Below, piece after piece: positions 24,695 through 32,706 of a stretch of DNA of 64,000 nucleotides (position 1 is the stretch's first letter; each line of letters begins with the position of its first letter). Source of the DNA: JAGVSZ01 sp963747775 (GTDB lineage Bacteria; Pseudomonadota; Gammaproteobacteria; Burkholderiales; SG8-39); contig CAVVGT010000006.1 in NCBI GenBank assembly GCA_963747775.1, forward strand, positions 591,497 through 655,496. The letters are read 5' to 3'. The notes under the pieces are model-generated. The model did not search any database, was not told the origin of the DNA, and saw nothing but the letters and a program-made list of their open reading frames with translations. A program made the translations under genes and the position numbers.

Positions 24695-24960
24695 GTGCTG
24701 CGTTTTGACGGTAAGACGGTCCTCCTGACCGGGGCCTGTGGCGCGATCGGGTCGGAGATTGCGAGACTGTTCCGCGCCCTCGGCGCGCGACTGTTTCTCA
24801 CCGACCTCGACCCGGGCACGCAGAAGGTGCTTGCCGCAGAACTGGGAGGGGAGGCGTCAGGGGTGCTTTGGCATGCGTGCGACACGCGGCGACCGGAATC
24901 GGTCGACGGGGCGGCCGCCGCCGCGAGCCGGCCGAGGCTGACTACGATCGGGTCACGCAG
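24695..24960 (+). pseudogene. Short-chain dehydrogenase remnant
   Basis: The first 75 or so codons from GTG 24695 encode the N-terminus of a short-chain dehydrogenase: FDGKTVLLTGACGAIGSEIA carries the TGxxxGxG cofactor motif, and FLTDLDPG follows in the usual place. The frame then leaves the family near 24900. A second piece, EADYDRVT (24934-24957, another frame), resembles the segment that follows the NNAG motif of these enzymes. The NNAG part, the catalytic Tyr-Lys and all the rest are missing. It looks like an internal deletion plus truncation, next to the convergent receptor gene ending at 24969. Confidence 0.7.
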
Positions 24961-24968
24961 CGAGCAAC

Positions 24969-25958
24969 TCAGAGACGCCCGGACACGCCGGCCATCGCTT
25001 CCGCGAGGAAGCTCGGGTCGTAGTAGTCACTGGGTGCGCCGAGGGCCTTGGGCGGGCGACCATACCGCGAGCGGAGCTCGATGACTTTGGCGAGCGCCTC
25101 GGGATCGATCGCGGCCTCGGCCGGGAAGCCGCGGACCGGGTCGAACAGGATCGCGTGCGCGGTCGCTGCGGCGGCCGCGTCGGCGCCGGGCGTGTTCCGG
25201 ATGTAGATCGCGAGAGCTTCCTCGCGGTTGCGCGGATCGCGCAGCCAGGCCAGGGCGCTGACGAACGCGCGCACGAAGCCGACGACGGCGTCGTGGTTCA
25301 CGCCTGCCCACGCTTTGCGCGCGGCGGCGACCTGACCTTGGTACTTGCCCAGCACCGCAATCGCGGTGTCGAGCAGGCGATAACCTCGGGCGCGCAGCAG
25401 CCCTTCGAAGGGCGAGTTGAGTAGGCAGCCCGCATATTTGTTCTCGAGCATCGCCTCGTAGCGTTCCTGTGCGCCGCCGACGCTCTCGAGGCGGTAGTCG
25501 CCGGGGCCCAACCCGCCTTGCTCGAGCATCGCCTTGAGCACCAGGGCGTACCCGGTGTTGAGCGCGTCGACCGACAACGTCTTTCCCCGCAGGTCCGCAT
25601 ACCGGGCGATGCCGGGGAGCGTGACGAGCGTCGGGAAGACGCGCGTATCGGCCGCCATGAACGCCATCAGGTCGGGTCCCACCGCCGGCACCTCGCCCTG
25701 TCCCTCGCGGTAGGCGACGATGTTGTCGATGAGCGTGACGGCAATGTCGAACCGGCCCTCGATGAGCCCGGTGAGCTGGACGACCGATCCCGGCGTCGCT
25801 GTGACCTCCAGCGCGACGCCCTGGCGGACGAACCCGCCCTTTTCCTGCGCCACCCAGACGGGCCAGTTGAATCCGCCCGGAAACACGACCAGCCGGACCG
25901 TGCGATCGGCACGCGCCCGGCCGCCCCGAGCCGTTTCGCCGTCAGTCGACGGTGGCAC
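24969..25958 (-). CDS. NMT1/SsuA-like substrate-binding protein lacking a clear signal peptide
   Basis: This 329-residue protein has the NMT1/THI5 two-lobe receptor fold: VRLVVFPGGFNWPVWVAQEK, then GGFVRQGVALEVTATPGS, a RFDIAVTLIDN segment and a helical C-terminus. The N-terminus MPPSTDGETARGGRARADRT is polar and has no hydrophobic core, so no export signal is visible. The GTG start at 25958 overlaps the TctC stop by 17 bases, and no better upstream start exists. It may be a cytoplasmic relative with another role (THI5-like proteins are cytoplasmic enzymes), or the signal may have been lost. No ABC permease or ATPase adjoins it. Confidence 0.72.
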   Translation of the reverse strand: MPPSTDGETARGGRARADRTVRLVVFPGGFNWPVWVAQEKGGFVRQGVALEVTATPGSVVQLTGLIEGRFDIAVTLIDNIVAYREGQGEVPAVGPDLMAFMAADTRVFPTLVTLPGIARYADLRGKTLSVDALNTGYALVLKAMLEQGGLGPGDYRLESVGGAQERYEAMLENKYAGCLLNSPFEGLLRARGYRLLDTAIAVLGKYQGQVAAARKAWAGVNHDAVVGFVRAFVSALAWLRDPRNREEALAIYIRNTPGADAAAAATAHAILFDPVRGFPAEAAIDPEALAKVIELRSRYGRPPKALGAPSDYYDPSFLAEAMAGVSGRL

Positions 25959-26925
25959 CCGAGGCCTTCACGATCGGTGCGAGTCGCGCGATGTCGGTTT
26001 CCATCAGCGCGCGGAACTCCTCCGGCGTGTTCGTGATCGGCTCCGCGCCGATTCGCGCGAACGTGGCCTTGACGTCGTCCGCGTTCGCCGCCTTGGTGAA
26101 CTCGGCATTCAACTTGGTGACGATCGCGCGCGGTGTGCCGGCCGGGGCGAGAATGCCCGAGTACACGACGAGGTCGAAACCCGGGAATCCAGATTCGATC
26201 ATCGTCGGCACGTCGGGCACCGCGCCCACGCGCTTGCTCGAGGTCACCGCGAGACCCCGCATCTTGCTCGCCTGGATGTTCGAGACCGCGGGCGGCATGC
26301 TGAGGAACGAGAACGTCACCTCGTTCGAGAGAACCGCCAGGGCCGACGGCGTGCTGCCCTTGTATGGGACGTGCACGACCTCCGGCACGCCGGCCGAGCG
26401 CTTGAGGAGCTCGGCGGCGATCTGGTTGGCGGTGCCGCTGCCGGCGGAAGCGTAGGCGCTCTTGCCTTGGTTGGCCTTCAGGTACGCCACGAGCTCCTGA
26501 ACCGACTTCACCGGCTGGTCGGGATGCACGACAAGCATCAGGGGCGTGTACGCGACCAGCGTGATCGGCGCGAAGTCCTTGAGCGAGTCGTAGGGAAGCC
26601 GTTTGTACATCGTCGCGTTGATCGCGTGAGCCGTCATGTCCTGGAGCCAGATGGTGTAGCCGTCGGGCGTCGACTTCGCGACGAAATCGGCGGCGAGCGT
26701 CGAGCCGGCGCCGGGCTTGTTTTCGACGATGATCTGCTGTCCGATCGACGAAGATATCCTGGCCGCCAGCGCTCGTCCAAGGACGTCGGAGATGCCGCCA
26801 GCGGAGAAGCCCAGGATCAGCCGAATGGGCTTTGTGGGGTAGGTGTCCTGCGCGCGGGCCGGGGCCGCGACGAGAGTCCCGATGACGATCGCGGTGGCGA
26901 CCAGGTTGCGGCGAATCGGATTCAT
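25942..26925 (-). CDS. TctC/Bug-type periplasmic solute receptor
   Basis: This 327-residue receptor starts at ATG 26925 with GGGGAGGA upstream. It has a Sec signal peptide (about residues 1-25, PARAQ cleavage site) and the full set of TctC motifs: PIRLILGFSAGGISDVLGR, STPDGYTIWLQD, VHVPYKGSTPSAL and LAPAGTPRAIVTKLN. Orphan like the others here. It is divergent from the Liv importer across the 26926-27217 region and is followed directly by the leaderless receptor-like gene. Confidence 0.9.
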   Translation of the reverse strand: MNPIRRNLVATAIVIGTLVAAPARAQDTYPTKPIRLILGFSAGGISDVLGRALAARISSSIGQQIIVENKPGAGSTLAADFVAKSTPDGYTIWLQDMTAHAINATMYKRLPYDSLKDFAPITLVAYTPLMLVVHPDQPVKSVQELVAYLKANQGKSAYASAGSGTANQIAAELLKRSAGVPEVVHVPYKGSTPSALAVLSNEVTFSFLSMPPAVSNIQASKMRGLAVTSSKRVGAVPDVPTMIESGFPGFDLVVYSGILAPAGTPRAIVTKLNAEFTKAANADDVKATFARIGAEPITNTPEEFRALMETDIARLAPIVKASGATVD

Positions 26926-27063
26926 CTTTCCTCCCCAGGGGTTACCGACTCCTGACATCGATCTGCTGCCTAGCGCCCGCGGGGTCGACAAGTACTCCTG
27001 CTGCGGTCCGCGCCGTGCGTCCTCGTTGCGCCTCGGCAATTCGGGGCGGGTTTGACGCCGGCC

Positions 27064-27092
27064 TTGCCAAAGCAGCCGTTATTTGATCAAAT
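27064..27092 (+). promoter_or_regulatory. Promoter with overlapping ATTTGATCAAAT operator, upstream of the Liv-type importer
   Basis: A perfect 12-base palindrome ATTTGATCAAAT (27081-27092) overlaps a putative -10 TCAAAT (27087-27092), with a -35-like TTGCCA (27064-27069) 17 bases away. Exactly the same palindrome, with the same spacing to a TTGCxx element, occurs at 32643-32671 before hyuA. A GntR-family gene lies between the two sites (31889-32629). The arrangement fits repression by steric block of RNA polymerase. Transcription would start near 27099, leaving about 120 leader bases before 27218. Confidence 0.62.
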
Positions 27093-27217
27093 TTTCCACA
27101 CTCGCGCTTTCCCCTCCCGACGCGCCGTGCCTTCACGCTGGACGGTCGCTGGGCGCCTGCCGCTGGTACCTGCGCGAGCGAGTTGCTGTTCCCCCAACCG
27201 GAGGAGGAGATCTGATC

Positions 27218-28468
27218 ATGAGGCACTTCGGCATCCTGGCCGCCGCGCTGGCGCTCGCATTCTCGGCGCCCGCGGCCGCGCAAACGAACGAGATCCGCAT
27301 CGGGTTGCTTTATCCGACCTCCGGTAACGCCGCGAAGTCGGGCACGGAAACGCTGGAGGCGATCAAGCTCGCCTACGACATCGTGAACGGCAGCTACGAC
27401 ATCCCGCTGCCCTACGCGAAGACCGCCGGGCTGCCAGGGAAGGGTGGGGCGAAGATCCGGCTGATCATCGAAGACCACGGCGGCCGGCCCGAGCGCGCGC
27501 AGGCAATTGCCGAGCGCATGATCACCGAGGAGAAGGCGCACATCCTCCAGGGCGCGTTCCAGAGCGCGGTCGCGGCACCCGCGAGCCAGGTCGCCGAGAA
27601 ATACGGCGTGCCGTTTGTGACCGGGTCCTCCGAGGCGCCCACCCTCACCGAGCGTGGCTTCAAGACCTTCTTCAGCGTGACCCCGACCACCGAGGACATT
27701 GCGCGCGACTTCTTTACCTTCCTCGACGAGGTGCGAAAGGAGAAAGGGGTCCCGCTCAAGACGCTCGGCGTCATCCACGTCAACGACAACTGGGGCTCCA
27801 GCCTCGCCCAGGCGGCCCAGGGCAGCTACAAGAAGTACGGCTTTGAGAAACTGACGTTGATCAGCTATCCGACCCAGACCGCCGACCTGCGCAGCGAAGT
27901 CCTGAAGCTGAAAAGCGAAGCCCCCGACATCCTGCTGCAGGCCTCGTTCGACTCGGACGCGATACTTGCCGTGCGCACCTACCAGGCCCTCGGCTTCACG
28001 CCCAAGGGTATCCTCGCGATGGGCGCGAGTTTCGCCTCGCCGGACTTCATGAAGGCGCTCGGAAAGAATGCCGACTACGCATTCAGCCACACCAAGTTCA
28101 ACCCGGCGCTGATCGAAAAGCGGCGCGCTGCCGGCGCCGTCAACAAGCTGTACGAGCAGCGCACCGGCCGGCCGCTCTGGGATGCGCCGGCGCGCGAGTT
28201 CACCGCCGCGCTCGTCATCGCCGACGCGCTCAACCGCGCAAAGTCCCTCGCGCCCGAGGACATCATCGTGGCGCTGCGTGAGACGAACATCGACGGCGCC
28301 GACACGATTTCGCCCTACAAGGGCATCAAGTTCAACGAGAAGGGGCAGAACGTGCTGGCGACCGGCCTGATCACGCAGATCCAGGACGGCACCCACTATC
28401 CTGTATGGCCGAAGGAGCTGGCGACCAAGCCGGTCGTGTTCCCGGCGCCGGGCTGGGACAAGCGATAG
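27218..28468 (+). CDS. Branched-chain-amino-acid-type ABC receptor (LivJ-like)
   Basis: This 416-residue periplasmic type-I receptor has a Sec signal peptide (about residues 1-22, AAAAQ cleavage). Features: IRIGLLYPTSGNAAKSGTET opening, VNGSYDIPLPYAKTAGLPG insertion, KIRLIIEDHGGRPERAQAIA and the GSSEAPTLTERG ligand loop. The start is ATG 27218, eleven bases after GGAGGAGGAG; longer open frames upstream lack a signal. Relatives bind amino acids, amides, urea or aromatic acids, so the Liv name describes the family, not the ligand. A hairpin with a T run (28476-28516) follows and probably lowers transcription into the membrane genes. Confidence 0.87.
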   Translation: MRHFGILAAALALAFSAPAAAQTNEIRIGLLYPTSGNAAKSGTETLEAIKLAYDIVNGSYDIPLPYAKTAGLPGKGGAKIRLIIEDHGGRPERAQAIAERMITEEKAHILQGAFQSAVAAPASQVAEKYGVPFVTGSSEAPTLTERGFKTFFSVTPTTEDIARDFFTFLDEVRKEKGVPLKTLGVIHVNDNWGSSLAQAAQGSYKKYGFEKLTLISYPTQTADLRSEVLKLKSEAPDILLQASFDSDAILAVRTYQALGFTPKGILAMGASFASPDFMKALGKNADYAFSHTKFNPALIEKRRAAGAVNKLYEQRTGRPLWDAPAREFTAALVIADALNRAKSLAPEDIIVALRETNIDGADTISPYKGIKFNEKGQNVLATGLITQIQDGTHYPVWPKELATKPVVFPAPGWDKR

Positions 28469-28475
28469 CCCGCAG

Positions 28476-28516
28476 GGCCGGCGCGGTGGGGCAACGGGCC
28501 CGCGCGCCGGCCTTTT
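28476..28516 (+). terminator. Partial rho-independent terminator between receptor and permease genes
   Basis: A perfect 10-base stem GGCCGGCGCG / CGCGCCGGCC (28476-28485 with 28503-28512) with a 17-base loop is followed by TTTT (28513-28516). Such a hairpin just after a receptor gene is a known way to make more receptor than membrane components. The short T run suggests only partial termination. No second promoter is obvious before 28542. Confidence 0.6.
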
Positions 28517-28541
28517 CGCGCCTGGCGCGGCGGCGGCGGGC

Positions 28542-29399
28542 GTGATCTACGGCCAGGTGCTGGTCGACGGCCTCATCGTGGGCCTGATGTTCGCGCTCGT
28601 CGCGATGGGCCTGTCGCTCATCTACGGGGTGATGAACATCGTGAACTTCGCCCACGGCGAATTCATGATGCTCGCGATGTATTTCTGCTTTTTCGCGTGG
28701 AGCCTGTTCGGGATCGATCCCCTCGTCTCCACGCCGCTCGCGGCGATCGTGATGTTCTTCGTCGGGGTTGCCGTCTACCGCCTGCTGATCCGGCACGTGC
28801 TTGGCGCCTCGATGGTGGCGCAGATCTTCGCCACCTTCGGTCTGCTGCTTTTCATCCAGGCGGCGGCGAACTTCTTCTGGAAGACCGACGTCCGATCCAT
28901 CCCGACGAGCTGGGCCGCGGGCAACTTCCAGATCGCAGGGCTGTTCTTCAGCGGGCCGGAGCTCGTGGCCGGCCTGGGCGCGCTTCTCACTGCAGGGGCG
29001 CTGTACTGGTTCATCAACCGCACCGAGACCGGACTCGCGCTGCAAGCGGTGGCCGAGGATCCGCAGGCGGCGCGGCTGATGGGGATCGATTCGGACCGGA
29101 TGTTCGCAATCGCGTGGGGCGTCTCGTGCGCGGCGGTGGCGATCGGCGGCGGACTCCTGTCGACCTACTACGCGATCTCTCCGCTTGCGGGGTCGCGCTG
29201 GGCGCTGCCCGCGTTCGTGGCGGTGGCCATCGGCGGGTTCGGCTCGATCAGCGGGGCGTTCTTGGGCGGGATCATCATCGGCATCGTCCAGACCGCGGGC
29301 GGCTTCTTTACCTCGCCGAGCTACAAGCTGCTCTTCGTCTACGGGCTGTACCTGCTCATCGTCTTCTGGCGGCCTTACGGGCTGCTCGGACGCCGATGA
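28542..29399 (+). CDS. Branched-chain-type ABC permease LivH-like
   Basis: This 285-residue inner-membrane permease of the LivH class has about eight spans. Characteristic parts are the GLMFALVAMGLSLIYGVMNI start region, NFAHGEFMMLAMY, the QAVAEDPQAARLMGIDSDRM loop and the C-terminal GFGSISGAFLGGIIIGIVQ. The start is GTG 28542. It overlaps the next permease by four bases (ATGA at 29396-29399). It forms the channel with the LivM-like partner. Confidence 0.88.
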   Translation: MIYGQVLVDGLIVGLMFALVAMGLSLIYGVMNIVNFAHGEFMMLAMYFCFFAWSLFGIDPLVSTPLAAIVMFFVGVAVYRLLIRHVLGASMVAQIFATFGLLLFIQAAANFFWKTDVRSIPTSWAAGNFQIAGLFFSGPELVAGLGALLTAGALYWFINRTETGLALQAVAEDPQAARLMGIDSDRMFAIAWGVSCAAVAIGGGLLSTYYAISPLAGSRWALPAFVAVAIGGFGSISGAFLGGIIIGIVQTAGGFFTSPSYKLLFVYGLYLLIVFWRPYGLLGRR

Positions 29400-30448
29400 C
29401 CGCCTGGCTCGGCCGCCGCGTCGAGGGGCTGCCGGTCGTGGCCGTCCTCGTCCTCTTTGCCGCGCTCGCGCTCTACCCACTCGTAACCACACTGCCGTTC
29501 TGGCGGCACATCGTGATCATGTCGATGCTCTACGGCGCGATGGGCGTGGCGTGGAACATCCTCGGCGGTCTGGCGGGCCAAGTCTCGTTCGGTCACGGGC
29601 TCTACTTCGGCATCGGCGCCTACACCGCCGCGTACTGCTACAAGGCGTTCGGCCTCGCGCCGCTGCTGTCGGTGCCAATCGCGGTTGCGATCTCGACGTT
29701 CGCCTCGGTGCTGATCGGGCTGCCGACCTTCCGCCTGCGCGGTCACTACTTCGTGCTTGCCTCGGTCTTCATCATGGAGGGCATCTACGTCGTCGTGTCG
29801 AACTGGGACCAGCTGGGGGCGGCGATCGGACTCGAGTATCCGGTTTACCGGGCGCAGGGCTTTTTCGACGCGCTCTGGCACGGCCAGTTCCCCGGCAAGC
29901 TGCCGTACTACTACGGAGCGCTCGGGTTGTTCGTCCTGGCGCTCGTTGCATTCCGCGTGATCCAGCGCTCGCCGTTCGGCATGTTTCTCGTGGCGATCCG
30001 CGAGGAGCAGGACGCCGCGCAGAGCCTTGGCGTCGACGTCGCGCGCTACAAGCTCTACGCGTTGATCGCTTCCGCCGCGATTACGACGCTGTGCGGCACG
30101 TTCTACGCGCAGTACGTACTCTACGTGGAGCCCATGTCCACGGTGTCGCTCGTCGTATCGCTGGAGATCTGCTTCATCGCGATCCTGGGCGGGATCGGCA
30201 CGCTGTGGGGCCCGGCACTGGGCGCCTTCGTCATCGTCCCGCTCACCGAGTTGCTGCGCGCCTACCTCTCGGGCCGGATCGCGCTCGACATGTCGGCCCT
30301 CTCGGGGGGCGGGCTCATGGCGTGGCTCGAGTACTACGCGCGCGGCGGCGGCGGGAATCTCGACATCCTGGCCTACGGTCTCGTGATCATTCTGATCGCG
30401 CGCTTCCAGCCGGCGGGCGTGCTGGGCTTCATCCGCAGGATCGATTGA
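29396..30448 (+). CDS. Branched-chain-type ABC permease LivM-like
   Basis: This 350-residue inner-membrane permease is the partner of the LivH-like protein. Hallmarks are ILGGLAGQVSFGHGLYFGIG near residue 58, the GLPTFRLRGHYFVLAS segment and IREEQDAAQSLGVDVARYKL, the loop contacting the ATPases. The start overlaps the previous stop (ATGA). A less conserved C-terminal stretch with YYARGGGGNLDI (about residue 320) appears before the last span. Confidence 0.88.
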   Translation: MTAWLGRRVEGLPVVAVLVLFAALALYPLVTTLPFWRHIVIMSMLYGAMGVAWNILGGLAGQVSFGHGLYFGIGAYTAAYCYKAFGLAPLLSVPIAVAISTFASVLIGLPTFRLRGHYFVLASVFIMEGIYVVVSNWDQLGAAIGLEYPVYRAQGFFDALWHGQFPGKLPYYYGALGLFVLALVAFRVIQRSPFGMFLVAIREEQDAAQSLGVDVARYKLYALIASAAITTLCGTFYAQYVLYVEPMSTVSLVVSLEICFIAILGGIGTLWGPALGAFVIVPLTELLRAYLSGRIALDMSALSGGGLMAWLEYYARGGGGNLDILAYGLVIILIARFQPAGVLGFIRRID

Positions 30449-30451
30449 CAC

Positions 30452-31183
30452 ATGACCGGCCCGATCCTGGAAGTCGCCGGCCTCACCAAGCGGTTCGGTG
30501 GCGTCTATGCCAACCGCGATGTGTCCTTCTCGGTGGCCCGAGGGGAGATCGTCGGACTGATCGGACCGAACGGTGCCGGCAAGACGACGCTCTTCAATCT
30601 TGTCACCGGATTCACCCGCCCCGACTCGGGGACGGTATGCTTCGCGGGCGCCGAGGTCACCGGCATGCGGGCCGACCGACTGTGCCACCTAGGCGTCGCT
30701 CGGACCTTTCAGATCCTGAAACCGTTCCCGCGACTGACCGTCGAGGAGAACGTGATGATCGGCGCGCTCGCCCGCGGCGGCGGCATGCGTCGCGCGCGCG
30801 AGTCGGCTCGGCGCTGCCTCGCGCTCGTCGGCCTCGACCACAAGGGTGACGTCCAGGCGCGCGGCCTCTCCACCGGTCAGCGCAAGCGGCTCGAGCTGGC
30901 ACGCGCTCTCGCCACCGGCCCGCAACTCCTCCTGCTCGACGAGATTACCGGGGGGGTCGACCAGCCGAGCATTCCAGGGCTTGTCGCGCTGGTCGGGCGC
31001 CTGCGCGACGAGGGCGTAACCCTGCTCGTGATCGAGCACAACATGCGCGTGATCATGGGGCTGGCCGACCGGGTCGTCTTCCTGCATCTCGGCGAGAAGC
31101 TCGCCGAGGGCCGGCCCTCGGAGATTGCGTCCCATCCGGACGTCGTGACGCTTTACCTGGGACGTCGAGATGGCGGGCACTGA
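30452..31183 (+). CDS. Branched-chain-type ABC ATPase LivG-like
   Basis: This 243-residue ATPase has Walker A GPNGAGKTT at about residues 38-46, Q-loop ARTFQILKPF, a signature region LSTGQRKRLELARAL (Thr for the usual Gly after LS) and Walker B LLLLDEITGG with the catalytic glutamate, then IEHNM as the switch-histidine loop. It lies three bases after the LivM-like stop. The C-terminal GEKLAEGRPSEIASHPDVV matches LivG-type proteins. Confidence 0.88.
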   Translation: MTGPILEVAGLTKRFGGVYANRDVSFSVARGEIVGLIGPNGAGKTTLFNLVTGFTRPDSGTVCFAGAEVTGMRADRLCHLGVARTFQILKPFPRLTVEENVMIGALARGGGMRRARESARRCLALVGLDHKGDVQARGLSTGQRKRLELARALATGPQLLLLDEITGGVDQPSIPGLVALVGRLRDEGVTLLVIEHNMRVIMGLADRVVFLHLGEKLAEGRPSEIASHPDVVTLYLGRRDGGH

Positions 31184-31892
31184 GCCGATCCTGCGCATCG
31201 CGAACCTGGAGGTGGTCTACGGCGACTTCCAGGTCCTCTGGGGCGTGTCGATGGAAGTGCTCGACCGCGAGGTGGTGTGCCTCCTCGGTCCGAACGGCGC
31301 CGGCAAGAGCACGGTCATGAATGCGACCACCGCGCTCGTCCCGCGCCGCGCCGGCCGCGTGAGTTTTCGCGGTGAGGACCTCGCCGGCGTTCCGACCCAT
31401 CAGGTGGTGGCGCGCGGACTGGGGCACGTGCTCGAGCGCCGGCGACTCTTCCCGACGCTCACCGTGCGGCAGAACCTGCTGCTCGGCGCTTTCAATCCGG
31501 CCGCGCGGGTACATCGCGCGGCGTCGCTGGCATGGGTCGAGAGTCTGTTTCCGGTCCTGGCCGAGCGGGCGGACCAGGCCGCCGGCACGATGTCCGGGGG
31601 GCAGCAGCAGATGGTGGCGATCGCGCGCGGCCTGATGGCGCGCCCACGATTGTTGATGATCGACGAGCCCTTTCTCGGTCTCGCGCCGAACGTGGTGGAC
31701 GAGATCCTGGCGATCGTCCAGCGCATCAACCAGGAAGGCGTGGCGGTGCTCTTCGCCGAGCAGAACGTTCAGCTCGCGCTCTCGGTGTCGCATCGCGGCT
31801 ATCTCCTCGAGAGCGGGCGCATCGTCCTCGAGGGTTCGGGGCGCGAGATGCTGGAACACGAGACGGTGCGGCGCGTGTACCTCGGCCTATGA
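31170..31892 (+). CDS. Branched-chain-type ABC ATPase LivF-like
   Basis: This 240-residue ATPase is the partner of LivG. Walker A is GPNGAGKST at residues 40-48, the signature is MSGGQQQMVAIARGL, Walker B is LLMIDEPFLGLAP and the switch segment is FAEQNVQ. It overlaps the LivG-like gene by 14 bases and the GntR gene by four bases, so the regulator is translated as part of the importer operon. Confidence 0.88.
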   Translation: MAGTEPILRIANLEVVYGDFQVLWGVSMEVLDREVVCLLGPNGAGKSTVMNATTALVPRRAGRVSFRGEDLAGVPTHQVVARGLGHVLERRRLFPTLTVRQNLLLGAFNPAARVHRAASLAWVESLFPVLAERADQAAGTMSGGQQQMVAIARGLMARPRLLMIDEPFLGLAPNVVDEILAIVQRINQEGVAVLFAEQNVQLALSVSHRGYLLESGRIVLEGSGREMLEHETVRRVYLGL

Positions 31893-32629
31893 AGCTGCGG
31901 ACCGGCCGGCGTTCCCACGAGACCCAGCGCGAATGGGTCTACGAGCACCTCAAGCACGCCCTCATGTCGGGCGCGCTCGAGCCCGGCCAGAAGATCACGC
32001 TTGCTCGCATCGCCGCCGACCTGGGCGTGAGCATGATGCCGGTGCGCGAGGCACTGCGCCGGCTCGCCGCGGAGCGCGCTCTCACGATGCGGCCCAATCG
32101 CTCGGTGACCGTTCCGCGCCTCTCGCGGGCGGAGGTCCTCTCCATCCGGACCATCCGGCAGATGCTCGAGGGCTACGCCGCCGCGACCGCCGCAACCCTG
32201 ATCACCGAGGAGGAGACGCGGCGGCTCGCCGAGCTGCAGGGCGAACTCGCGACGGCGCGCGCACGCGGCGACGGGAAGCGGGTGCTGGCTGCGAACGAGG
32301 AGTTCCACTTCCTCGTGTACAAGGCCGCGTGCGTCCCCGTGCTGGTCGACGTGATCTCGACGCTGTGGCTGCACTCGGCGCCGACCCTGAATCTCTTCTT
32401 TCGCTCGGGCAAGCGGCCCCGCGACTACATCGAGAAGCAGAATCGCAACAACCTCGCTTTAATCGAGAGCCTGCGACGCCGCGATGCCGACGGGGCGCGC
32501 CACGCCGTCGAGGAGGAGATCGTCGAGGGCAGCCGGTTGCTCGATCGCCTGATGCGTGAGGCGAACTGGGATGAGACGGCCGCCGCACCCGGGCGCGCAG
32601 CGCGGGAGCGGCGGCGCGCGCGGAAGTAG
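31889..32629 (+). CDS. GntR-family regulator, FCD subfamily (second copy)
   Basis: This 246-residue regulator has a winged-helix domain (VYEHLKHALMSGALEPGQK, IAADLGVSMMPVREALRRLA, RPNRSVTVPRL) followed by an FCD effector domain (LAANEEFHFLVYKAACVPVL near residue 135; SLRRRDADGARHAVEEEI near 200). It is the last gene of the importer operon (ATGA overlap with the LivF-like stop), and the hyuA promoter follows within 80 bases. The two copies of ATTTGATCAAAT that flank the importer operon are the best candidate operators for it, giving autoregulation plus control of the enzyme genes. Confidence 0.87.
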   Translation: MKLRTGRRSHETQREWVYEHLKHALMSGALEPGQKITLARIAADLGVSMMPVREALRRLAAERALTMRPNRSVTVPRLSRAEVLSIRTIRQMLEGYAAATAATLITEEETRRLAELQGELATARARGDGKRVLAANEEFHFLVYKAACVPVLVDVISTLWLHSAPTLNLFFRSGKRPRDYIEKQNRNNLALIESLRRRDADGARHAVEEEIVEGSRLLDRLMREANWDETAAAPGRAARERRRARK

Positions 32630-32642
32630 CCGTCGGCGCCCC

Positions 32643-32671
32643 TTGCGGCGCTGGCAAGAATTTGATCAAAT
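32643..32671 (+). promoter_or_regulatory. Promoter with overlapping ATTTGATCAAAT operator, upstream of hyuA
   Basis: The palindrome ATTTGATCAAAT (32660-32671) overlaps a putative -10 TCAAAT (32666-32671). A TTGCGG (32643-32648) stands at the -35 position with 17-base spacing, the same geometry as at 27064-27092. The predicted transcript start near 32678 lies upstream of the GTG at 32707 but downstream of the ATG at 32674, which supports the GTG as the real hyuA start. Confidence 0.62.
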
Positions 32672-32706
32672 CCATGCAACCCGTCCGCCACCAGGAGCTC
32701 CAGCCC

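Noticed and set aside
32662..32706. Upstream starts for hyuA at TTG 32662 and ATG 32674
   Set aside because: They overlap or precede the predicted transcript start and lack a ribosome site; GTG 32707 has AGGAG nine bases upstream and matches the family N-terminus.
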